Assembly: GCF_002699855.1 (NCBI RefSeq)
Contig: NZ_LKBW01000246.1
Location: 8,512-46,220, forward strand
DNA: 37,709 nucleotides
Source of the DNA: Pseudomonas amygdali
GTDB taxonomy: Bacteria; Pseudomonadota; Gammaproteobacteria; Pseudomonadales; Pseudomonadaceae
Direction of reading: 5' to 3'
The notes beneath the pieces were generated by a model. It saw only the letters and a program-made list of their open reading frames with translations, had not been told where the DNA came from and did not search any database. Position numbers and translations under genes: made by a program. Of the stretch, positions 30,015 through 37,613 are shown one piece after another (the first letter of the stretch is position 1; every line of letters begins with the position of its first letter).

Positions 30015-31409
30015 ATGCACGATACCCACAGCGAGCGTATGAGTAGCGGCGAGACCCGCGCAGCAGGCGGTCTGGCCCTGGTGTTCGCGTTCCGCATGCT
30101 TGGCATGTTCATGGTTTTGCCGGTTCTGGCAACCTACGGCATGGACCTGGCGGGCGCGAGCCCTGCACTGATCGGTCTGGCGATTGGCGCTTATGGCCTG
30201 ACCCAGGCAGTGCTGCAGATTCCGTTCGGGATCATTTCCGACCGTATCGGACGGCGACCGGTTATTTACCTTGGGCTGATCATTTTTGCGATTGGCAGCG
30301 TGGTGGCGGCAAATGCCGATTCGATCTGGGGAATCATCGCCGGGCGCATCCTGCAGGGTGCCGGCGCGATTTCCGCCGCGGTCATGGCCTTGCTCTCTGA
30401 CCTGACCCGCGAACAGCATCGCACCAAGGCCATGGCCATGATCGGCATGACCATTGGTCTGTCGTTCGCCATCGCCATGGTGGTGGGCCCGGTGATCACC
30501 GGTATGTTTGGCCTTTCGGGATTGTTCCTGGCCACAGGCGGTATGGCCTTGCTGGGTCTTCTGATCGTCGCATTTGTGGTGCCCAAGGCCAATGGCCCGT
30601 TGATGCACCGCGAATCCGGCGTTGCCAGACAGGCCCTTGGGGCAACCTTGCGTCATCCCGACCTGCTACGCCTGGATTTGGGTATCTTTGTGTTGCACGC
30701 CATGCTCATGTCCAGCTTCGTGGCCTTGCCGCTGGCGCTGGTCGAAAAAGCCGGTTTGCCCAAGGAAGAGCACTGGTGGGTCTACCTGACCGCCTTGCTG
30801 GTTTCCTTCTTCGCGATGATCCCGTTCATCATCTATGGCGAGAAGAAACGTCAAATGAAGCGCGTTCTGCTGGGCGCCGTCACAGTTTTAATGCTGGCTG
30901 AGCTATTCTTCTGGGCATACGGCGACACGTTGCGGGCACTGGTCATCGGGACAGTGGTATTCTTCACGGCGTTCAACCTGCTGGAAGCGTCCCTGCCATC
31001 ACTGATCAGCAAGGTTTCACCGGCTGGCGGAAAAGGCACGGCGATGGGAGTTTATTCAACCAGCCAGTTTCTTGGTTCGGCCGCAGGTGGGATACTGGGC
31101 GGCTGGTTGTTCCAGCACGGCGGGCTCGATGTGGTGTTCCTGGGTGGTGCAGCCATGGCCGCCGTCTGGCTCGCCTTTGCAGTGACCATGCGAGAACCGC
31201 CTTACGTGACCAGCCTACGTCTGCCGTTGTCGCCGCAGGCGCAGCGTGAAGCAGGCCTGGCAGAGCGTTTGATGTCCGTAGCAGGCGTGACAGATGCAGT
31301 GGTGGTTGCTGAAGAGGCAGCCATCTACATAAAACTCGACACAAAATTATTGGATCGCGCCTCTCTCGAAAAGCTGGTAAATCCAGCGTCAGAAGCGTGC
31401 GAAGCCTAG
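30015..31409 (+). CDS. MFS transporter, YajR type with C-terminal YAM domain
   Basis: This is an inner-membrane major facilitator superfamily protein of 464 aa with about twelve hydrophobic segments. MFS motif A is clear in the first cytoplasmic loop ([11 protein letters not shown], residues 72-82), and [20 protein letters not shown] matches motif B/C-like regions. After the last membrane segment a soluble tail of about 65 residues ([20 protein letters not shown] and following) resembles the ferredoxin-like YAM domain of E. coli YajR. The substrate cannot be read from sequence; drug or metabolite efflux by proton antiport is likely for the family. GAGG at 30004-30007 precedes the ATG. It is divergent from uvrA and ends nine bases before ssb, so the two are probably cotranscribed. 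Confidence 0.88.
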   Translation: MHDTHSERMSSGETRAAGGLALVFAFRMLGMFMVLPVLATYGMDLAGASPALIGLAIGAYGLTQAVLQIPFGIISDRIGRRPVIYLGLIIFAIGSVVAANADSIWGIIAGRILQGAGAISAAVMALLSDLTREQHRTKAMAMIGMTIGLSFAIAMVVGPVITGMFGLSGLFLATGGMALLGLLIVAFVVPKANGPLMHRESGVARQALGATLRHPDLLRLDLGIFVLHAMLMSSFVALPLALVEKAGLPKEEHWWVYLTALLVSFFAMIPFIIYGEKKRQMKRVLLGAVTVLMLAELFFWAYGDTLRALVIGTVVFFTAFNLLEASLPSLISKVSPAGGKGTAMGVYSTSQFLGSAAGGILGGWLFQHGGLDVVFLGGAAMAAVWLAFAVTMREPPYVTSLRLPLSPQAQREAGLAERLMSVAGVTDAVVVAEEAAIYIKLDTKLLDRASLEKLVNPASEACEA

Positions 31410-31418
31410 GAGAACGTT

Positions 31419-31967
31419 ATGGCCCGTGGGGTTAACAAAGTCATATTGGTCGGTACATGCGGCCAGGATCCCGAAGTTCGCTACTTGCCTAACGGTAACG
31501 CCGTGACCAACCTGAGTCTGGCAACCAGCGAACAATGGACTGACAAACAGAGCGGTCAGAAAGTCGAAAAGACCGAGTGGCACCGTGTATCGATGTTCGG
31601 CAAGGTCGCCGAAATCGCTGGCGAATACCTGCGCAAGGGTTCGCAGGTGTACATCGAAGGCAAGCTGCAGACCCGCGAATGGGAAAAAGACGGCATCAAG
31701 CGTTACACCACTGAAATCGTCGTCGACATGCAGGGCACCATGCAACTGCTGGGCGGCCGTCCACAAGGCGACTCCCAACAAGGTCAGGGCGGCGGCAACT
31801 ACAACCAGTCCGCACCGCGTCCACAGCAGTCGCGCCCTCAGCAATCGGCGCCGCAGCAGAACTACAACCAGCAGCCGCCACAGCGCGACTCGCGCCCGGC
31901 GCCGCAACAACAAGCGCCGCAGCCAGCTGCTGACTTTGATAGCTTTGATGATGATATTCCGTTCTGA
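31419..31967 (+). CDS. ssb: Single-stranded DNA-binding protein
   Basis: SSB coats single-stranded DNA in replication, recombination and repair. The product has 182 aa: an OB fold at about residues 1-110 ([36 protein letters not shown]), a long disordered Gln/Pro/Asn/Ser-rich linker (about 115-170), and the conserved acidic tip DSFDDDIPF that recruits partner proteins. AGGAGAACG precedes the ATG. It lies nine bases after the MFS gene, so it may share that transcript. It is the last clearly core gene in the window; accessory DNA begins right after its terminator. Confidence 0.97.
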   Translation: MARGVNKVILVGTCGQDPEVRYLPNGNAVTNLSLATSEQWTDKQSGQKVEKTEWHRVSMFGKVAEIAGEYLRKGSQVYIEGKLQTREWEKDGIKRYTTEIVVDMQGTMQLLGGRPQGDSQQGQGGGNYNQSAPRPQQSRPQQSAPQQNYNQQPPQRDSRPAPQQQAPQPAADFDSFDDDIPF

Positions 31968-31998
31968 AGTGTAGGTTCTTCAGAACAGTAAACATGTG

Positions 31999-32030
31999 AA
32001 GCGAAGCCATTGATTTGGCTTCGCTTTTTT
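31999..32030 (+). terminator. Terminator after ssb
   Basis: AAGCGAAGCCA (31999-32009) and TGGCTTCGCTT (32016-32026) form a perfect 11 bp stem with a six-base loop and a T-run to 32030. Confidence 0.9.
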
Positions 32031-32031
32031 A

Positions 32032-32099
32032 TTGTTTACAGATTTTTGCGGGATAAGAGCTACATTTGTTAAGCGTTTACCTTTAGAAGGTGTAAACAA
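32032..32099. repeat. Inverted repeat TTGTTTACA / TGTAAACAA before the first recombinase gene
   Basis: TTGTTTACA (32032-32040) and its exact reverse complement TGTAAACAA (32091-32099) flank 50 bases. A further GTTTAC (32075-32080) makes a second, imperfect inverted pair with the right copy around CTTTAGAAG, and GTAAAC also occurs at 31988-31993. The right copy ends one base into the ATG region of the recombinase gene. The repeats may be recombinase-binding arms (an attachment site) or an operator for the gene; the sequence alone does not decide. Confidence 0.5.
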
Positions 32100-33386
32100 A
32101 TGGCCCTCAATCCCTACGCGGTAAAGACACTCGTGTTGACTTCCGGGGAGCGCTTACCGGTGCTGATTGCACTGGCCACGGGTGCTCCCCTATTCGAGCG
32201 GTCTGTTTACGTGCTCAGCGAGATTCGGGCTACCAACAGAGCGAGCAATACGATTGGCCAAGTCTTGCGGTCGATCATGGTATTGCAGCTATTCCTCGAC
32301 TCGAGTGGGATTGATATTGAGCAGCGGATCCGACAGAGCAGAGTTTTTCGTCTAAGCGAGCTCGACGAACTTGTCCGGCACTGCAAGCGGCCTGTCGCTG
32401 ATCAACTGAAGCGAAATTCAATTCCTCCTTCCCAGAAATCCGTTCGAAGAATCTCCGGGGAAAGTGTGCGCCTTGTTCAACGACAACCTGCACCAACTGA
32501 GGTGGCGGGCCATACCGCAGCTAACCGTATTCGGGTCATCCGCGACTATCTTGATTGGCTGGTGAGATACCACATGGCTCGCTATCACTCGGGTGCGGCT
32601 GAGGGTGAGCGGCTTTGGAATGAATGGACGTCCTGCAAAGATGCTCTGGACGCGCGGCTGCCACGTCATAAAGGCCGGAATACCGTCGGGCAGCGGGAAG
32701 GGCTTCAGCCAAAGGTGGCGGAGCGACTTCTCAATATTACGTCGCCAACATCGCCGGAGAATCCTTGGAAAGGAGAAGGCACATGCATTCGAAACGCTCT
32801 GCTGGTGCGGTGGTTCTATGAGCTTGGCCTTCGTCGCGGCGAAGTGTTGAACGTAAAGATTCCCGACATTAACTTTCAGTCGGAGGAGCTGACGGTGGTC
32901 AGGCGAGCAGACGATCCGGAAGACCCTCGAAAGGACCAGCCACTGGTCAAGACCCGTGATCGAAAGATTCCGTTGTCCCCCGGCCTTTGCAAACTGACGT
33001 ACGAATACATAACGAACACACGCCGAACCACTGAGGGCGCAAGACTTCACCCATTCCTGTTCATCGCCATGGGCACAGGTGCGCCTCTGTCGCTCAGTGC
33101 CGTAAATGCGATCTTCGCCGAACTTCGGAATGCATTTAATGGCGAGTTCGATGCTGTGACTCCGCATGTTCTTCGCCACACGTGGAATGATCGCTTCTCG
33201 GAGATAATGGACATAGCGAAGGTCTCCGAAGCCGAAGAGGAGCGCATGCGTTCGTTCTTGATGGGGTGGGCACCGACCTCGAAGACCTCTGTCAATTACA
33301 CCCGTCGGCACGTCCGGCTGAAAGCTCAGCAAGTGTCTTTGGCGATGCAAACTAAGCAAGTTGAGGGTGTACTGAGTGATGACTGA
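32100..33386 (+). CDS. Tyrosine recombinase (integrase), first of a tandem pair
   Basis: This 428 aa protein is a site-specific recombinase of the phage-integrase family, which cuts and rejoins DNA through a 3'-phosphotyrosine. All catalytic positions can be placed: Arg245 (GLRRGEVL), a Lys at 284 or 289 (VKTRDRK), His356 and Arg359 (PHVLRHTWNDRF), Trp390 in the His/Trp position (LMGWAPTS) and the nucleophile Tyr400 (VNYTRRH). The N-terminal half should be the core-binding region. GAAGG at 32086-32090 fits the ATG at 32100. The gene begins directly after the ssb terminator and overlaps the next recombinase gene by 11 bases, so the two are surely co-translated. No tRNA gene is adjacent. The element type is not recognised. 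Confidence 0.88.
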   Translation: MALNPYAVKTLVLTSGERLPVLIALATGAPLFERSVYVLSEIRATNRASNTIGQVLRSIMVLQLFLDSSGIDIEQRIRQSRVFRLSELDELVRHCKRPVADQLKRNSIPPSQKSVRRISGESVRLVQRQPAPTEVAGHTAANRIRVIRDYLDWLVRYHMARYHSGAAEGERLWNEWTSCKDALDARLPRHKGRNTVGQREGLQPKVAERLLNITSPTSPENPWKGEGTCIRNALLVRWFYELGLRRGEVLNVKIPDINFQSEELTVVRRADDPEDPRKDQPLVKTRDRKIPLSPGLCKLTYEYITNTRRTTEGARLHPFLFIAMGTGAPLSLSAVNAIFAELRNAFNGEFDAVTPHVLRHTWNDRFSEIMDIAKVSEAEEERMRSFLMGWAPTSKTSVNYTRRHVRLKAQQVSLAMQTKQVEGVLSDD

Positions 33387-34779
33387 AAAACCAGCGATTA
33401 CCAGCCAACCGTTGGGTAGTCTGACCCTGCCACACACCGTGAAGGCGCTCAGCGGAGCAGTTTTCGATCCGAGAACCAAGCGCTGGACGTTCCATGATGG
33501 TCTCCACTCAATCAGTGTGAATTTCGAGAGGCTAAGGGAATGTGCGACAGATGAGTTAATCGCAGCTGCGAAATTTCCCTTGATGTGGTATGCCGAAAAC
33601 GCGGAGGCGATGACGGTTGTAAACCTGTTTGACCATTTTAGGCGATTGCTGGAATCGATATCTGCTGCTCAGGGTCGGCCGGTCAGCATCATCGATGCGC
33701 CGCCGCTCGCTAGCTTTCGAGCTTCCCTAACAAAGGAAACCGAGTGGAAGTTGGGAGCCTTGAGCGCCTTTTTCAAGAAATGGGAGGGTTTGGGCGTCCT
33801 TGGCGTGACGAAATCTGCCGTGCACTTTCTGAAAAGTATTCGCCTCAAAGGGAACCGCAAGGGCACTGCAGTCCTGACGATGGACCCGCTCAAAGGACCG
33901 CTTACTGAAATTGAGCGCTCGGCCACGCAAGTGGCACTGAACGATGCCTTTGCCGCCAGGACGATTGCTCTGGATGACTATCTTTTGGCCTGGCTTTGTT
34001 TGCTCTTGGGACAGAGGAACATCCAATACGCAATGTTGAAGGTAGGCGATGTCAGGGAAATTACGAAGGCTGATGGGGCTACCGAGTATGTACTTCGTGT
34101 GCCTAGGGTTAAGCAGGGGCGGGCGGAGGCCCGACGGGAGCAGTTCAAGGAGCGACTGATCACCCCCAGCATCGGAAAAATGCTCATAGACTACGCGAGT
34201 AGTGTGCGCACACGATTCGGGGATGGCGACGAGTTCACCATTGGGCCATCGCAAGCGCCGCTGTTTCCCCAAAAGAAGACGACAAAAAAAGTTCGTCCAG
34301 GTTTTCAGCAACACACTTCACCTAAGGAAATCGGTAACAGAGTCAGATCGGTTTTTGAGGCTTTGCGGGTGTATTCGGAGCGAACCGGCGAGCACATCAA
34401 AATTACCTCGAAACGGCTACGACATACAGTGGCAACGTCTGCGGCAAGAGAAGGCCATGGCGAGCTGATCATCGCTGAATTGCTCGACCACAGCGACACT
34501 CAAAATGTCGGAATCTATGTAAAGGCTACGCCGGAAATCATCGAGCGGATTGATCGTGCCGTGGCGCTTCGAATGGCTCCGCTCGCCCACGCCTTTGCGG
34601 GCGCCGTCATTATTAGCGAGTCAGCGGCAACCCGTGGCGATGACCCAACGAGCCGCATTGTCGACCCCCGCTTCGACGAAACTATGAAGCCAATGGGAAA
34701 CTGTGGTCGCGACGGACCGTGTGGTTTTATGGGTCACTTACGTATAAAACCAGACGAAGTTCTTTTTCCTGAGGATTAA
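33376..34779 (+). CDS. Tyrosine recombinase, second of the pair, probably 3'-truncated
   Basis: This 467 aa product is a second tyrosine recombinase. Catalytic residues: Arg214 (LLGQRNIQYAML), Lys246 (PRVKQGR), Lys346 in place of the usual His and Arg349 (SKRLRHTVAT), His372 (LLDHSDTQNV) and Tyr381 (GIYVKA). The start is GTG 33376 or ATG 33379; GAGGG at 33363-33367 favours the first. The end is unusual: GNCGRDGPCGF (441-451, with Cys443 and Cys449) is the beginning of a Cys-rich tail that in related integrases, as I recall them, continues with a CYxCxxF segment; here it changes into an unrelated end, MGHLRIKPDEVLFPED. No such continuation is found in other frames downstream. This suggests that the original 3' end was lost by rearrangement. 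The core enzyme may still be complete. Confidence 0.8.
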   Translation: MMTEKPAITSQPLGSLTLPHTVKALSGAVFDPRTKRWTFHDGLHSISVNFERLRECATDELIAAAKFPLMWYAENAEAMTVVNLFDHFRRLLESISAAQGRPVSIIDAPPLASFRASLTKETEWKLGALSAFFKKWEGLGVLGVTKSAVHFLKSIRLKGNRKGTAVLTMDPLKGPLTEIERSATQVALNDAFAARTIALDDYLLAWLCLLLGQRNIQYAMLKVGDVREITKADGATEYVLRVPRVKQGRAEARREQFKERLITPSIGKMLIDYASSVRTRFGDGDEFTIGPSQAPLFPQKKTTKKVRPGFQQHTSPKEIGNRVRSVFEALRVYSERTGEHIKITSKRLRHTVATSAAREGHGELIIAELLDHSDTQNVGIYVKATPEIIERIDRAVALRMAPLAHAFAGAVIISESAATRGDDPTSRIVDPRFDETMKPMGNCGRDGPCGFMGHLRIKPDEVLFPED

Positions 34780-34860
34780 TTCTATAGATTTGTCAGGTTG
34801 TGTCGAAAAGATAGGAATTTAAGCTCGATAGTTGCCACAGTCGACAGCCTTCAGTCGCAA

Positions 34861-35043
34861 TTAATCCTGGTCGGCTGTGCTCGATTGCAGGTCGAAGCGG
34901 ATGGGGGCAGGTCGAGGCCATTTCGATTGCAGGTCGTTACAACTACGCCCCAGCAGACGAGCAATCTCTCGCTGACTGAGATCTCGGTATTGTCCGATTT
35001 GAATGGCGACGCGTTCTTCTATGCTGAGTTCGGTATAAGACAT
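34861..35043 (-). pseudogene. 5' remnant of an IS30-family transposase gene
   Basis: Read on the minus strand from ATG at 35043, the first 33 residues (MSYTELSIEERVAIQIGQYR followed by DLSQREIARLLGRS) match the N-terminal helix-turn-helix of IS30-family transposases. After GRS the usual continuation (PSTISRE...) is missing; the frame runs 27 more unrelated residues to a stop, through the 14 bp direct repeats. The rest of the transposase, including its DDE domain, is absent, so it cannot be active. The bases just outside, 35044-35110, with GGTGTTGCACTCAGTTTTTG, look like the end region found upstream of such transposase genes. Recognition is by pattern only. Confidence 0.65.
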
Positions 35044-35187
35044 TGCCGCACCTTACCTGAGGTAGGGGTGTTGCACTCAGTTTTTGCGGCCGCCTTTCCT
35101 TTTGAGTAGAAAACTATAATTCAATTACCGGGTTTTAGTGGTATCTCATTGGCATGAAATGCGGTATGTGATAGTTTAAATCTGAAC

Positions 35188-35203
35188 GGTTTTTGCTAAA
35201 ACC
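35188..35203 (+). promoter_or_regulatory. Small hairpin upstream of the effector gene
   Basis: GGTTTT (35188-35193) and AAAACC (35198-35203) are inverted repeats around TGCT, ending ten bases before the ribosome-binding sequence AAGGA (35213-35217). It could be an operator or an mRNA hairpin near the start codon; function unknown. Confidence 0.3.
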
Positions 35204-35224
35204 TTTGGCTTTAAGGATAATCCA

Positions 35225-36580
35225 ATGTGGAACTTTAACAACTGGAGCAACAATCTAGATGCATACCGGAGACTCCAAGAGGCGCAAATCGGGACTGAAG
35301 AACTCCCTCCACTCGATAGCACTTTGACAGTTCATGCCGAGGGTATAGAGTCACAGGACCGGCAGAAAAGTCATCGGCACCTCATTCAGCAAGAAGAATA
35401 CCGCGGCCGACATCTAGTTGAACAAGCAGAAATACAGGCTTATGCTCAGCACGTGCATTCAAAAACGCCAGAGATAATAGCAGGGATGCATTCTGTTCCC
35501 GAACACCTTGAAAATATATCGTTTAGAAATGGCGGCAGAAAAAATCCATATCCGGAGGATGAGGAACTCATCGCAAGGTTTCATATAAGCGCCGACGCTG
35601 GTGAGAGTAACGAGAACACCGTGCTAATTTACAAAAAAACCCTGACTAAGTTTAGCACTTGGCTCAGGATGGCCGGCAAGCCTGGTTTGCATGCCCGGCT
35701 GTTTGATGATGGACTAGCGGAGGACCTAAAAGAATTTGTAGCGCGGACGCAAAAATGGCATTTTCCATTAACGGTATTGAACTATCTTAGGGAGTCGGTC
35801 ACTAACAAAAGTGGAGCGGTGACTATCCAGGGCTTCGATCGGGAGTCTATTCAAATTACAAATGAAGATGAATGGCTAATCAGTGAGGCTTTTCCCGAAG
35901 ATGATGTGACCTCTAAAGGTTACTTAGATCACTTGAAACGCTTTAGCACATGGCTCGGTGAAAGGGGCGAACAAGGGTTGTGCGAAGAGGATAGCCTGCA
36001 CTCGGGCCATTTGACAGCCCTGGCTAGAATGTACACCAAAGAAGCAACGGGCCGTGACAAGCTGGTTCCGGCACTGAAGCATCTGCGACACTTTGACCTT
36101 ACAGGAGTTAAGGTGTATGCCGTCAAGAGAAACACCCGTGTGCTTCCAGAGGCCGATCGGCTACTCAGTGAGCGATTTGCAGTTTGGTTGAGAAAGCAGG
36201 GATATGGCGGGAAGGTTAACCGTCGCGGTAAAGAAGATGGCGCCTCCGTGCAGGCAAGCTCATTGCGTTCGTTTAGTGCTTGGCTGCAACAGGAAAGGCA
36301 CGCGCCGATATCCTTGGCGTCCCGTCTTCAAAACAGGGACGAAGGCTTGGATATCGAATTGGATCTCTATACGCATGCAAAGAGCGCGAGCTTTGCCAGG
36401 ACTATGAGAACAACACTACGTCGAGCTCGGCAAATGGTGGCCGACTCCCAGACTGATTCCATCCACCATGTCTCCGGCTTTACCGGCTTCAGCCAATTGA
36501 GCCTGCATCCGTCTTGGCTTGAAAGCCAAGGTGGAGCGGAGCCATCCGCTTCGGGGGGGATCCGTAAACCAGTACCCTGA
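35225..36580 (+). pseudogene. XopD/PsvA-like effector, N-terminal part with repeats (frameshifted)
   Basis: This 451 aa frame is the 5' part of a gene interrupted by a frameshift; the next frame holds the protease domain. The start at 35225 (MWNFNNWSNN) is supported by AAGGA at 35213-35217. Three diverged repeats can be seen, at about residues 133-190, 231-290 and 343-400, with cores FSTWL (143-147 and 240-244), FAVWL (318) and FSAWL (350-354), followed in the first two by GxxGL. Such repeats are found in N-terminal parts of large Ulp1-type effectors of rhizobia and Pseudomonas (family knowledge). IELDL (377-381) resembles an EAR-type repressor motif. No HrpL box (GGAACC-N15/16-CCAC) is visible upstream. 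From codon 446 on, after a G7 run at 36553-36559, the reading gives GIRKPVP and a stop; with one G less it continues into the protease frame. Confidence 0.72.
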
Positions 36581-37481
36581 TTCACCAGCGAAATCCTCCT
36601 ATTCTTCAATGTTTCCGCCCACACCTTTGAGTGGTTGGCCCCTGGTACCTCAAGACTCGTGGTCAGCCCAACTTGAGCACTCATCTGTTACGTTGCCAAA
36701 TTCAGATTGGTCAGGTTGGGGCTGGGATCCAGATACGCCGCAGGCAATAACCGGGCCTTTACAGCAGCCTGATACAGAAATGTCGGACTCTATATTTGGC
36801 GATCTTTCTTCAATCAATTCCTTATCTTACCAGGACGTCACAGGTCCCTCTCAACAGCATGAAGTTTTAGATGTGGACAGTTCATCGTCTAGGGCTACCA
36901 TTGACATTATCCAACGTTTGGCTAACGATCCTTGGCTTTGGGACAGTGACATCGTTAGATACACTAGATACGTTGAGGCAGAATTGCAAGGTCACCCTCT
37001 GGCGGCTCTACTGAATTTCGTTGATCCTCAACAAGTTCGACTTTTGGTAGAAGGAGACCAACGGCTACGCAATGAAGTTCTTCCTCATCTCACAGGCCGC
37101 AATACGCCACCGATTCTGCTAATGCCTGTAAATAATAATAATCAGCACTGGTCGCTGCTTTGCGTCAATAGACAAACAGGACAAGCCTTTCACTATGACT
37201 CAATGGTTTCCCCCGAGACAGCCCATCTCGCCACTAATACATCTCAGTACTTCTTGGCAAGACGAATAGCAATGAGTATGGGTGTAGCAAATGCCCCAAT
37301 GGGCATGCCGATTGCTCGGCAGAGAGACACATACTCGTGCGCTGACCATGTTCTCACTGGAATTGAGGCATTAGCGCGCAGGACGGTTAGCGGCCAGATA
37401 TTTCAACCTGAAGGTATGGACCTCAAAGGAGTTAGACCAAATCGGGATCATGTCGTCGAGATATTGAAACGAACCGAATAG
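36519..37481 (+). pseudogene. XopD/PsvA-like effector, C-terminal Ulp1 (C48) SUMO-protease part (frameshifted)
   Basis: This frame encodes a Ulp1-type cysteine protease domain, which removes SUMO from host proteins in XopD-like type III effectors. The catalytic set is complete: His210 in NQHWSLLCVN (codon at 37146), Asp227 in FHYDSM (37197), Gln268 and Cys274 in QRDTYSC (37338), numbered from the frame start. The only codon opening the frame is a TTG without ribosome-binding site, and the first ATG (36609) has none either, so it is unlikely to be a gene of its own. Removing one G at 36553-36559 joins it to the upstream frame as a 751 aa protein with His641, Asp658, Gln699 and Cys705. XopD itself is of similar size. 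The linker after the joint is rich in Ser, Pro, Gln and Trp. Action would be in the plant cell nucleus if delivered; this is inference. Confidence 0.78.
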
Positions 37482-37613
37482 TGCGCTGTGGAGGAAGATT
37501 TCGACCATTACGACGACTGAAATCAGCTTAAAGTACTTTAAAATCCGTTTTCTCAGGCGTCCCCTTGTATGCTCCCGGTTTTACGTTGAGTTCCAACGCG
37601 GACGATTGACCTA
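37482..37613. other. Intergenic stretch after the effector
   Basis: These 132 bases contain no gene I can support and no strong terminator. There is a short palindrome AAAGTACTTT near 37530-37540. The stretch ends at the presumed left end of an insertion sequence. Confidence 0.5.

Larger units (their letters stand above)
34780..35224. other. Gene-poor stretch between recombinase and effector genes
   Basis: These 445 bases hold the IS30-family remnant described separately and no complete gene. Positions 34881-34894 and 34923-34936 are a 14 bp direct repeat, TCGATTGCAGGTCG. The part 34780-34860 shows nothing I recognise. The right part is AT-rich, with a perfect TATAAT at 35115-35120 but no convincing -35, and a GGTTTT/AAAACC hairpin (35188-35203). 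The visible AT-richness and IS debris mark it as a rearrangement zone. Confidence 0.6.

Noticed and set aside
29886..30656. N-terminal extension of uvrA up to 30656 on the minus strand
   Set aside because: It overlaps the divergent MFS gene, and the GTG start at 29885 gives the standard UvrA N-terminus and length with a ribosome-binding site.
34798..35109. Plus-strand open frame of 103 codons between recombinase and effector
   Set aside because: It runs opposite the IS30 remnant and has no supporting similarity or ribosome-binding site.
36519..36521. Independent start of the protease frame at the TTG 36519
   Set aside because: No ribosome-binding site, not a natural domain border, and a G7 run in the overlap gives a simpler explanation as one frameshifted gene.
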